A stretch of 64,000 bases of DNA from a bacterium (GTDB lineage Bacteria; Bacteroidota; Bacteroidia; NS11-12g; UBA9320): assembly GCA_018223105.1 (NCBI GenBank), contig JAAEYY010000010.1, positions 48,935 to 112,934 of the forward strand, in the 5' to 3' direction. The notes beneath the pieces were generated by a model. That model was not told the DNA's origin. It made no database searches and saw only the letters and a list, made by a program, of their open reading frames with translations. A program made the translations under genes and the position numbers. Of this stretch, positions 33,958-41,387 are shown piece by piece (the stretch's first letter is position 1; each line of letters opens with the position of its first letter).

Positions 33958-34598
33958 AAATCGAACTCAACCCTCTCGTAGACAAATACCTCATCGACGG
34001 CTGCATGCGCTGCAAGTACGGCGCTACGCCTCAATGCAAGGTGCTAAATTGGACCGCAGAACTGGAGTTGCTTCGGCAGATTGCCTTGGAATCCGGACTC
34101 ACAGAAGAAATTAAATGGGGCGTTCCGGTTTACACAGATCAAGGTAGAAACATCGTAACAGTCAACGCACTGAAAGAGTCAGCTAACATTGGCTTTTTCA
34201 AAGGAGTGCTGCTGAAAGATGATCACAAGATCCTTCAGCAACAGGGAAATATTCAATCTGATCGTATAGTGAGGTTTACAAAGCTCGATGATATAAGAAA
34301 AATAGAAGATGTTTTAAAATCCTATATCGCGGAAGCAATAGAAATAGAGCGAAGTGGTAAAAAGGTGGAGTTCAAAAAGAATCCTGAACCTCTGCCTGAT
34401 GAGCTATTGGAGGAATTGGAGTCGGACCCCATCTTTAAAAACGCCTTTTATTCGCTCACTCCGGGCCGACAAAGAGGCTATGTAATTTATTTTTCACAAC
34501 CAAAGAAGTCCGAGACCAGAAAGAGCAGGATAGAGAAATATAAGAATTGGATTTTTGAGGGGATTGGGATGCATGATAAGTATAAGAGTGGTATATAA
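33954..34598 (+). CDS. YdeI/OmpD-associated family protein with DUF1801-like domain
   Basis: 214 residues, cytoplasmic. An N-terminal DUF1801-like domain (LRQIALESGLTEEIKWGVPV...NIGFFKGVLL) is followed by the YdeI C-terminal part (LPDELLEELESDPIFKNAFY then LTPGRQRGYVIYFSQPKK). An atypical Cys cluster CMRCKYGATPQC stands near residue 17-28. Last gene of the ArsR-SRPBCC-DoxX operon (ATGA overlap). Functions of YdeI proteins are not well defined; stress resistance has been reported for relatives. Confidence 0.82.
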   Translation: MKIELNPLVDKYLIDGCMRCKYGATPQCKVLNWTAELELLRQIALESGLTEEIKWGVPVYTDQGRNIVTVNALKESANIGFFKGVLLKDDHKILQQQGNIQSDRIVRFTKLDDIRKIEDVLKSYIAEAIEIERSGKKVEFKKNPEPLPDELLEELESDPIFKNAFYSLTPGRQRGYVIYFSQPKKSETRKSRIEKYKNWIFEGIGMHDKYKSGI

Positions 34599-34649
34599 CC
34601 ATATAATATAACTGATAAAAGTACGTTAATTTGCATTGTGTTAAGTCGA

Positions 34650-35024
34650 ATGAGTGATAGCATTTTTACTAAAATCCTGTGTGGATTGATGGGGCTCTAT
34701 TTGCTTAATATTAGCGTTGATACTGCAGATTTAAACTCAGATTCTGTCTCAGAAGACTTGTCTATCAACGACCAAGAAAGCATTGTAGAAATAGTGGTGG
34801 AAAAGATATTAGGCTTTGAAAACGCCATAAAGGAATATGACGATCACGATTCGGAAGACCAGAATAAGAAAAAGAATGTAAATATTGACTTTTTGTTTTA
34901 TGGTGGCGTTATAAGAAATAACAGCCACAATGAACTTAATAAAGGGAATAAGCTTTATTCTGAATACGGAGGGCGATTAACCAAAGGCTTTAAGGAAATA
35001 GATTGCCCACCACCCAAAGTTTGA
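34650..35024 (+). CDS. Small conserved Bacteroidota protein of unknown function
   Basis: 124 residues from ATG 34650 (a GTG at 34638 is the alternative). A hydrophobic N-terminal segment (KILCGLMGLYLLNISV) may be a signal or anchor. The rest is acidic: SINDQESIVEIVVEKILGFE then NAIKEYDDHDSEDQNKKKN, and it ends CPPPKV. The pattern is familiar to me from other Bacteroidota hypothetical proteins but has no known role. It lies 76 bp before the HAEPL protein gene and is likely cotranscribed. Confidence 0.65.
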   Translation: MSDSIFTKILCGLMGLYLLNISVDTADLNSDSVSEDLSINDQESIVEIVVEKILGFENAIKEYDDHDSEDQNKKKNVNIDFLFYGGVIRNNSHNELNKGNKLYSEYGGRLTKGFKEIDCPPPKV

Positions 35025-35100
35025 TTTGTTTTTGAAACTGTAAATCTCCACACGACTATAGTGTTCGGGGAAATCATTAACACTTTTAAACAAATCAAAT

Positions 35101-35952
35101 ATGAACATCAAAAAACAATTGATGCTAATCGCGGTATTGGCATCTTCTACATATTGCATTGCTCAAGTAACCGATGCAGAAAAAGATAGTCTTTACATCC
35201 AACAATTTGAAGATCAAAAAGAACCTGATAAAGTTTTACATGCTGAACCACTGTACATTGACCTGATTCGTGATTTGGGTGCAAGGAAAGGTGAAAGGGA
35301 ATGGAACATAGGATTAGGTATGACGGACAAGTTAAAATTTGACTCTTATGAATCCTTGGTAGAATATGAGTGGGCACCTGTTGACCGGTTAGGCTTAGAA
35401 GTAGAATTGCCTTTTACCTTTTACTCACCAATTAATGGAACTGTTAAAGATTCTATTCCTTCAAATCAATTAAATAGCATTAAAATAGCGGCACAGTGGT
35501 CTTTCTTTGTAAGTGACCCAATGGCTACATCCATGGCAATTGGATATATCAATGAGTTTGAATTGTCGGACTTCAGAAATTTTGGCAAGCCCTTAGTAAA
35601 AGGGAATGTGTATAATCCATTCTTTGTAATCGCAAAACGCTGGGGTAATAACTTTCATTCTTTGGTCTACACCGGTCCAATGATGGAGCAAAACTTTAGT
35701 TCAAGTAAAGTTAATACGACATATGAGGTAAATTTAAGTTTACACTATATGATTTCAGGGACTCGGAACTTCATTGGAGTGGAGTTTAATAAAACCTTTG
35801 GATACGGAGACTTCGACATGACCATTAGACCACAAATGAGACTGGGAATTGCAGATAATTTGTTGGTCGGAATTGTTGCAGGAATACCGGTAAATCGAGA
35901 AAATGAGAGACTAAGCTCTTTTGTTCGATTAATATGGGAACCGGGTCATTAG
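35101..35952 (+). CDS. HAEPLYIDLIRDLGARKGE-type outer-membrane protein
   Basis: 283 residues. Signal peptide 1-21 (TYCIAQ), then the motif VLHAEPLYIDLIRDLGARKG EREWN followed by about ten beta-hairpins (LEVELPFTFYSP, MATSMAIGYINEF, FHSLVYTGPMMEQNF) ending SSFVRLIWEPGH. The segment reads as a transporter-like or receptor-like beta-barrel without a plug. The name motif recurs in Bacteroidota proteins; the substrate is unknown. Confidence 0.75.
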   Translation: MNIKKQLMLIAVLASSTYCIAQVTDAEKDSLYIQQFEDQKEPDKVLHAEPLYIDLIRDLGARKGEREWNIGLGMTDKLKFDSYESLVEYEWAPVDRLGLEVELPFTFYSPINGTVKDSIPSNQLNSIKIAAQWSFFVSDPMATSMAIGYINEFELSDFRNFGKPLVKGNVYNPFFVIAKRWGNNFHSLVYTGPMMEQNFSSSKVNTTYEVNLSLHYMISGTRNFIGVEFNKTFGYGDFDMTIRPQMRLGIADNLLVGIVAGIPVNRENERLSSFVRLIWEPGH

Positions 35953-36119
35953 GAGAAACGCAATGTAATTTGGGTTTAAGGCCTATTAATCGGCTGTAAT
36001 ACACCATTGGGAAGAATTATCTTCAGCCAGTGTAGCATGAACATTTATTTCATTCTTTTTGCTCTTGAAACATTAAAGTGAGAGACAAATTCTCTATGTT
36101 TTTGATGCACTAATTGATT

Positions 36120-36302
36120 TTACTCTTCAAATCTTGGACGTAATGGCTTAGAAGTAATAATCACATATGCTATCAGGGGCGATAGGAAGATTGCAATCAA
36201 TAAAGCACGTTTGAAACTGATTTCTCTTCTCTCACTTTCCTGTTTAGCCATCAGAAATCCGAGAACGATATAAATCAAACTCATTAATGGGAAAAGGATC
36301 AT
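36120..36302 (-). CDS. Small two-helix membrane protein
   Basis: 60 residues: a first membrane helix (about 2-19), a charged loop KQESERREISFKR, and a second helix (about 33-49, ALLIAIFLSPLIAYVII), with a basic/acidic tail. Supported by a -7 box TAAATTTG on the minus strand 5 nt before the ATG. Function unknown; similar small proteins occur widely in Bacteroidota. Confidence 0.55.
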   Translation of the reverse strand: MILFPLMSLIYIVLGFLMAKQESERREISFKRALLIAIFLSPLIAYVIITSKPLRPRFEE

Positions 36303-36307
36303 CTGTT

Positions 36308-36315
36308 CAAATTTA
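36308..36315 (-). promoter_or_regulatory. -7 box of the small membrane protein gene
   Basis: Reads TAAATTTG on the minus strand (TAnnTTTG), 5 nt before the ATG at 36302. Confidence 0.5.
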
Positions 36316-36340
36316 AGCGATAAATCTTCAGCATCTAAAA

Positions 36341-36390
36341 ATCACTCCTCCATATAGGATTTATAGTTCACAAAGCCATCTACAAAAACT
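36341..36390 (-). repeat. Diverged 3'-end copy of the lipoprotein gene at 37489
   Basis: On the minus strand this 50-bp piece reads VFVDGFVNYKSYMEE-stop, against VFVDGFVGYGSYMEE-stop in the intact gene; 45 of 50 bases agree. The frame is closed just upstream, so only 15 codons remain. hicA, hicB and the DUF1428 gene lie between this copy and the intact one. Confidence 0.7.
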
Positions 36391-36506
36391 GTCTATGCTA
36401 ATTAAAGCTAGAGAATTTAAACTTTCTTGCTGATTTTCGCGTCTAAGGTTGGAACTTTTTCGGCTCGATTTCAACAAAATAGCTTTTAAAAAAGTAAATA
36501 AAAATT

Positions 36507-36514
36507 TACCTTTG
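36507..36514 (+). promoter_or_regulatory. -7 box of hicA
   Basis: TACCTTTG fits TAnnTTTG. The GTG start of hicA follows after only 3 nt, so the transcript would be leaderless or nearly so. Confidence 0.55.
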
Positions 36515-36517
36515 CTT

Positions 36518-36706
36518 GTGAAGTGTTCCGAAGTTTACCGAATTTTAAAGGAAGATGGATGGTATCCGGTTTCTCAAAAAGGTTCACATGTAAAATTAAG
36601 ACATGACTCAAAAGAAGGAACAATTATTTTTCCAAATCACGGTAGTCAGGAACTAGGTAAAGGCTTAGAGAAGAAACTATTTAAACAAGCAGGAATCAAG
36701 AGATAA
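36518..36706 (+). CDS. hicA: HicA-type toxin (mRNA interferase)
   Basis: 62 residues from GTG 36518; the upstream frame to 36449 is rejected because it covers the promoter and exceeds the family's usual 55-65 residues. The dsRBD-like fold shows CSEVYRILKEDGWYPVSQKG SHVKLRH with the conserved Gly-Ser-His catalytic triad region, then GTIIFPNHGSQELGKGLEKK. HicA degrades mRNA unless bound by HicB. The hicB gene follows after 4 bp. Confidence 0.85.
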   Translation: MKCSEVYRILKEDGWYPVSQKGSHVKLRHDSKEGTIIFPNHGSQELGKGLEKKLFKQAGIKR

Positions 36707-36710
36707 TAGT

Positions 36711-37100
36711 ATGAAAAAACTGAAGAAGAAAATTACAGTCGTAGTAGAGAAAACAGATACCGGTTATTCTGCCTACTCCGAAGAAAATGCAGTTTTTACT
36801 ACGGCCAAAGATGTTCCGGAGCTGTATATAAACTTGATTGAGGCATTAAACTTAGTCTATGAAGAACAAGGCTATGAAGTAAGTGCAGACAATCTAAAGT
36901 TGCAGTTAGATCTTCAGCAGTTCTTTCAATATTATAAAGTACTCAATTCTAACTTTTTAGCTAAGAGAATTGGTATGAATCCTACCTTGCTTTCACAATA
37001 TGTCAGAGGGAAGAAAACACCATCGGAGAAACAAACCAATAAGATTATTGAAGGAATAAGAACGATTGGAAAAGAGCTTGCGGATCTAAGTTTGGTATAA
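36711..37100 (+). CDS. hicB: HicB-type antitoxin
   Basis: 129 residues. The N-terminal half (KKKITVVVEKTDTGYSAYSE, VPELYINLIEAL) is the HicB RNase-H-like fold; the C-terminal half is a helix-turn-helix (NFLAKRIGMNPTLLSQYVRG, KKTPSEKQTNKIIEGIRTIG), as in HicB proteins that repress their own promoter. It neutralises HicA. Toxin gene first, antitoxin second is the usual order. Confidence 0.85.
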   Translation: MKKLKKKITVVVEKTDTGYSAYSEENAVFTTAKDVPELYINLIEALNLVYEEQGYEVSADNLKLQLDLQQFFQYYKVLNSNFLAKRIGMNPTLLSQYVRGKKTPSEKQTNKIIEGIRTIGKELADLSLV

Positions 37101-37106
37101 AAATAA

Positions 37107-37487
37107 ATGAATATGTCAAACTACATCGATGCATTTGTATTTCCAATAGCCGAGAAGTACTTGAATGAGTATAAGGAAATTGTGGAGCAAGTGGCGGAAA
37201 TATGGAAAGAATACGGCGCACTTTCTTATAACGAATTTGTTGGGGATGATTTGCACTTAGAAGGTACTCGTTCTTTTATAGACGCAATTGAAGTAAAAGC
37301 CGATGATGAAGTAATTTTTGGATGGGTAGTTTTTCCATCAAAAGTGGTAAGGGATGAGGCAAATAGGAAGGTTCCTGTTGACCCCAGGATGGAAAAATTA
37401 GTAGCACCTTTGGTAGACCCAAAGCGTATGATTTTTAATGCCGATAGAATGGTATATGGCGGTTTTAAAGCCTTAGTTCAGAAATAG
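37107..37487 (+). CDS. DUF1428 (YbaA-like) protein
   Basis: 126 residues, cytoplasmic. SNYIDAFVFPIAEKYLNEYK, then AEIWKEYGALSYNEFVGDDL and FGWVVFPSKVVRDEANRKV, ending RMVYGGFKALVQK, are characteristic of DUF1428, a dimeric alpha-beta barrel fold of unknown function. It follows hicB by 6 bp and converges on the lipoprotein gene with stops almost touching. Confidence 0.85.
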   Translation: MNMSNYIDAFVFPIAEKYLNEYKEIVEQVAEIWKEYGALSYNEFVGDDLHLEGTRSFIDAIEVKADDEVIFGWVVFPSKVVRDEANRKVPVDPRMEKLVAPLVDPKRMIFNADRMVYGGFKALVQK

Positions 37488-37537
37488 ATCACTCCTCCAT
37501 ATAAGATCCATAGCCCACAAAGCCATCTACAAAAACT
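37488..37537 (-). repeat. 3' end of the lipoprotein gene shared with 36341-36390
   Basis: The last 16 codons of the gene at 37489-37917, repeated with 5 differences at 36341-36390 in the same orientation, 1147 bp apart. Confidence 0.7.
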
Positions 37538-37917
37538 CCAAATACTTCACCGGCGTCTAAGCCTCGAAAGGTTTGTACATAACGGTGTCGCTTCGGATTA
37601 TGATAAATGACATATAGGGTCATGACCTCATCTCCGGCCATCATGGCCACCCTTAAATTCTCTTGCTTCACATCGAATTGGGAATGTATGTTTCCAATAA
37701 TCTCTCCGACCTCTTCCCAACCTCCGGTATTAGTGGCAAACCAATCTATTACAGCCTGGTGTTCCGCTGTTCCGGGTTTAATCTCAACTTCTTGTTGGTT
37801 TGTGTTATCAATGAAGAAAAACGACTCATTCGGATTGATTTGCGCAACAAAATCTTGGGAGCTGCAAGAGGATAGTAGAGCAATACAGCTTAAAAAGAGG
37901 TAAAATGAAGTTTTCAT
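37489..37917 (-). CDS. Hypothetical lipoprotein
   Basis: 142 residues from the ATG at 37917; the longer frame upstream lacks a signal and is rejected. MKTSFYLFLSCIALLSSCSS is a lipoprotein signal with the lipobox Cys at about 18. The mature part (VIDWFATNTGGWEEVGEII, MTLYVIYHNPKRHRYVQTF) has no family I recognise. Its last 50 bp are duplicated before hicA. Confidence 0.7.
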   Translation of the reverse strand: MKTSFYLFLSCIALLSSCSSQDFVAQINPNESFFFIDNTNQQEVEIKPGTAEHQAVIDWFATNTGGWEEVGEIIGNIHSQFDVKQENLRVAMMAGDEVMTLYVIYHNPKRHRYVQTFRGLDAGEVFGVFVDGFVGYGSYMEE

Positions 37918-38085
37918 GGTATGGCGTATAATTTGCAATTTATGAAATATGAACATGAGTTGAATCTTTTGAAATCTCCTGGCAATTAAATTATGTATGA
38001 AACTGAGCCATTGAAAAGCCGGCTTATTAACAGGGCGTATTATTTCAAACGCAAACATAACCCACTGAAAATATGACAATTAGAT

Positions 38086-38093
38086 TATTTTCG
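38086..38093 (+). promoter_or_regulatory. -7-like box (TATTTTCG)
   Basis: TATTTTCG lies 8 nt before the ATG at 38102. Same variant as at 28639. Confidence 0.4.
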
Positions 38094-38101
38094 TAAGACT
38101 A

Positions 38102-38503
38102 ATGCAAAGATTGAAATCTATCATCTTTATTGATGATGACCATGCTACTAACTTATTAAACCTAAAAACCATACATGCTTCCGGTTTTGATGGGGAAGTG
38201 GAGGTTTTCAGATCAGCAGAAGATGCTTTAATTCATTTAACTTCAAAAAAGAATGGGACCTACCCTCGACCTAATATCGTATTTCTGGATCTGAACATGC
38301 CGGGCATGGATGGCTGGGGCTTTTTGAAACAGTTCAGCTTGCTTCACCCGGCACAACTTGCCAATGCCAAAGTGATTATTCTCACTTCTTCTGTTGACCC
38401 TACAGACAAGAAAGCGGCACTTCAAAATTCATTGGTTGCCGACTTTGTTGTTAAGCCTTTGAAACAAGAGGAATTTAAAGGGATATTGAAGCGGCATTTT
38501 TAA
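38102..38503 (+). CDS. CheY-like response regulator
   Basis: 133 residues, receiver only. Acidic pocket IDDD at about 10-13, phospho-acceptor Asp63 in IVFLDLNMPGMDG, LTSSVDPTDKKAA and the conserved lysine in VVKPL. Receivers of this form in Bacteroidota often work with PAS-type kinases; no kinase is adjacent. The stop overlaps the convergent gene's stop by 4 nt. Confidence 0.88.
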   Translation: MQRLKSIIFIDDDHATNLLNLKTIHASGFDGEVEVFRSAEDALIHLTSKKNGTYPRPNIVFLDLNMPGMDGWGFLKQFSLLHPAQLANAKVIILTSSVDPTDKKAALQNSLVADFVVKPLKQEEFKGILKRHF

Positions 38504-40608
38504 TTCCTCACCACCTTATGCACCGAAGCCGGAAGCGCATCCGTTTGAACCACAACATAATAAATTCCGCTTTCTTCCGGTAGGTCAAAATTATAGAACA
38601 AAGTCTCACGTTTAAGTTTTAATGAGCTCACTAAACGACCTTGAGCGTCATAGATCTTGATCTGAGTCCCCGACTGTGCAGTTCCAAATGTCAAACTTAG
38701 CCTTCCTGAGCTGGGGTTAGGATGCAATGAAAGCGAATCGGATGTAATGAGAATATCGGGATTAATATCTTCTACATTCACTAATTGACACCCGGATTCA
38801 GCATAGCAAGTTCCATTAAAAACCCTCAAGCTGTATAGTCCCGGTTCTCTGGGTCGAAAGATGAAATGGATCGCACCCGGTATCGTATCTCCGGTGTAGC
38901 AGTTAATCCATCGATACTCAGGATAAAACCTTTTCTCTGCAATCATATCGCCGCCAACGTACTCAAATGCTGCATCGGGTATGTCATTTGAATAATTTAT
39001 GTTGATGATGCTATCACAACCCTCACTAGAACGAATTGTGTCGAGATAATTTCCTGTTTTATAAAAAAATGAGCCACTGGGAGCTGAGTAAATATCACAA
39101 GCGGAGTGAATATCCAAACTTGAATATTTTGTTGGATAAACTTCAAGCTTTGCATTGATGTAGTTTATACAATTATCTGAAGTACAAAATGTATCGCTAA
39201 ACTCCGTATTTTTATCAAATTCAAAACGTTGAGATGGACTTACATAATGTTCACATGCTTTAATAATGGTATCAATTTCTGAAGTAAGGCAACTAGATTT
39301 AAGGTAGTGAACTACAACTCCAGCTTGTATTGTTCTAGCAGTACCTGAGAAAATATCAGCAGATGGATCAGAAAAAAATACAGCATCGCGAGTTACCAGC
39401 ATATTATTGGTGGTTGAGAAACTAGGGCTGCTTATCACATTTTTAAATTCCAAACCATGATTTTCATATTTGTAAATCAACCCGGTGCACCTCTCTGTTT
39501 TTGGTGTGTTTTCATTATCCGTTTTAGAAACATTTCCAATTCTAACATTTAAATAGATATACCCATCTCTGAAAACTACGTTTTCTGCTTCTTCAAATTG
39601 CGCCAGAACTTTGTTGTGTTCTAATGAAACATATTCAAATTCCCCTGAATTTATATCGATTACTACTAAATCTTGCCTAAAACCATTGTAATGCACCAAG
39701 GCATAGATCTTGTCTACACCTAAGGCCAAACTATGGCCGAGTTTATGATGTCTTTGTGGATGAGGTGAGACAAATTGTTTATCCAGTTCCCAGAGACCGG
39801 TGTCATTTTTTGAATAAAGGTATATTTTCCCACCATCAGCGTCATAAGGAAGATTGTTCACTCCATAAGAATGCTCCGGTGCTGAAACAGCTAAGAAAGA
39901 TTCGTTTAAGCTTAAAGACCAGCCAAAAAAATCACCTGAGTAGCGGTGAGGAGGTGTTAAGGATTGAGTAATAGCCCATTCATTCGAACTTGTTTGTTTT
40001 AAGATATGTACAATACCTGCATTATTTAATTCATTGGAATCATGTTCATCTAATGAATAGGTTCGTAGTCCAACTGCTACCTGATCTTTATATGCTGATA
40101 AAGAGGATATGCTCATCAATCTATGATGTTTTGCAGGTATATCTACATAACCTTTATATTCCCATTCATCTGATGGGCTAAGTTTGAAGTAATGTATTTG
40201 TGGTTTCCTAAAAATTTCTTGTACGTCTGTGTTGTAATACTCATATGTGACACTTACGAAATAGAAACTGTCCACCATTAAAGAATAAAAACCGTATTGT
40301 TGACTATGTACGTTAGTAAGATGTAATTCTGTTCTATTTAGAATTTCGCCTGTCTGAGGTATCATTTTAATGGCGTAAATAAAGAATGTGTCAGAAAAAT
40401 TTCGATTATACCCAGTACACATCAACCAATCACGGTTAAAATCCATAGTTGTCCCAAACTGTCGTCTGCTGACTGGATTCGTGGGATGAGATGTGATAGT
40501 TTGAAGTTCATCGTATTTAATGATTTCCTCTTGAGCTCTTAGCTCCTGCACATTGAAGCAGGTCATACAAATACAATAAATAAAAAATATTCGAAGGATT
40601 GGGGTCAC
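38500..40608 (-). CDS. Secreted FG-GAP-type beta-propeller protein with T9SS sorting domain (paralogue 1)
   Basis: 702 residues. Signal peptide 1-25 (MTCFNVQELRAQ), then beta-propeller-like repeats (FGTTMDFNRDWLMCTGYN, FGWSLSLNESFLAVSAPEHS, LGHSLALGVDKIYAL) to about 430, then two Cys-containing modules of the CDIYSAPSGSFFYKTGNY / SSEGCDSIININ type (about 450-545), a region YRWINCYTGDTIPGAIHFIF, and a T9SS type A domain (LHPNPSSGRLSLTFGTAQSG, ESGIYYVVVQTD, KVVRN). It is one of three related genes. Probably a cell-surface adhesive or binding protein. Confidence 0.85.
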   Translation of the reverse strand: MTPILRIFFIYCICMTCFNVQELRAQEEIIKYDELQTITSHPTNPVSRRQFGTTMDFNRDWLMCTGYNRNFSDTFFIYAIKMIPQTGEILNRTELHLTNVHSQQYGFYSLMVDSFYFVSVTYEYYNTDVQEIFRKPQIHYFKLSPSDEWEYKGYVDIPAKHHRLMSISSLSAYKDQVAVGLRTYSLDEHDSNELNNAGIVHILKQTSSNEWAITQSLTPPHRYSGDFFGWSLSLNESFLAVSAPEHSYGVNNLPYDADGGKIYLYSKNDTGLWELDKQFVSPHPQRHHKLGHSLALGVDKIYALVHYNGFRQDLVVIDINSGEFEYVSLEHNKVLAQFEEAENVVFRDGYIYLNVRIGNVSKTDNENTPKTERCTGLIYKYENHGLEFKNVISSPSFSTTNNMLVTRDAVFFSDPSADIFSGTARTIQAGVVVHYLKSSCLTSEIDTIIKACEHYVSPSQRFEFDKNTEFSDTFCTSDNCINYINAKLEVYPTKYSSLDIHSACDIYSAPSGSFFYKTGNYLDTIRSSEGCDSIININYSNDIPDAAFEYVGGDMIAEKRFYPEYRWINCYTGDTIPGAIHFIFRPREPGLYSLRVFNGTCYAESGCQLVNVEDINPDILITSDSLSLHPNPSSGRLSLTFGTAQSGTQIKIYDAQGRLVSSLKLKRETLFYNFDLPEESGIYYVVVQTDALPASVHKVVRN

Positions 40609-40703
40609 TAGTCAAAAGTAGACTTTTCTTTAGTCAGCTGTGTCATTTAAGGTCAATTATTGAGCTAATGCACTTACTAAAAAAGAGTTAGCTTTACAAT
40701 TCA

Positions 40704-41384
40704 ATGAGTCATTCTAGAGACCAACTAATTACTTCTGAAAAAGAACTCCGACAACTGGAAGAACAACATCGCTCAGAAAAGAATCCTTCTAAAAGAAAGG
40801 AACTATTGAAAACAATAAATCTTAAGGATTCTATTCAAAATAGAAAAGTGGCAGAGTACCTTTTGGAACACGACTCTGAATATGCAGTACTGTACCATCG
40901 AAATGTTAATTTATTCAATGGAAATAAAGTAGAAGTTAGCAGTAATGACATGTTTCAAACGTTGACCTTGACATTTCAACAATATACTTATGGATACACA
41001 GGAAAAGTTGACGAGAAAGGCAGTCTGCAACTTTCTGATTCTAAAAAGAACAACGGCTTTTTCAGGGATGCTTTTTTCTTAGGTAAATATCCTTTGGAGT
41101 ATAGAGGTTATATCAATGGTTTTGGTAAAGTAGCAATTCAAGTTTCAAAGTTTAAATACGGTTTCATTCTGTATAAGAAACCTGTAGAAATAGCATTAGA
41201 GATCAATGCCGGAGTAGTTTCGGGGAGAGTAATGCACTATAAATTTACATTATTAAGAACCTTAACACCGAAGATGAAGGTTAAGAATCTACTCCAGGGT
41301 GAATCTTTGAAGGAGTTTAATCAAAACAGAGAAATAATGATGGAAGCAATCTTAAACTTTAGAGAGATTTTAATAGAGGAGTAG
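40704..41384 (+). CDS. Hypothetical protein
   Basis: 226 residues on the opposite strand within the surface-protein cluster. The N-terminus is a charged coiled coil (SEKELRQLEEQHRSEKNPSK then RKELLKTIN). The rest has alternating strand pattern (FQTLTLTFQQYTYGYTGKVD, GYINGFGKVAIQVSKFKYGF) with no signal peptide and no family I know. Its stop is 3 bp from the convergent stop of paralogue 2. Confidence 0.6.
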   Translation: MSHSRDQLITSEKELRQLEEQHRSEKNPSKRKELLKTINLKDSIQNRKVAEYLLEHDSEYAVLYHRNVNLFNGNKVEVSSNDMFQTLTLTFQQYTYGYTGKVDEKGSLQLSDSKKNNGFFRDAFFLGKYPLEYRGYINGFGKVAIQVSKFKYGFILYKKPVEIALEINAGVVSGRVMHYKFTLLRTLTPKMKVKNLLQGESLKEFNQNREIMMEAILNFREILIEE

Positions 41385-41387
41385 GTT

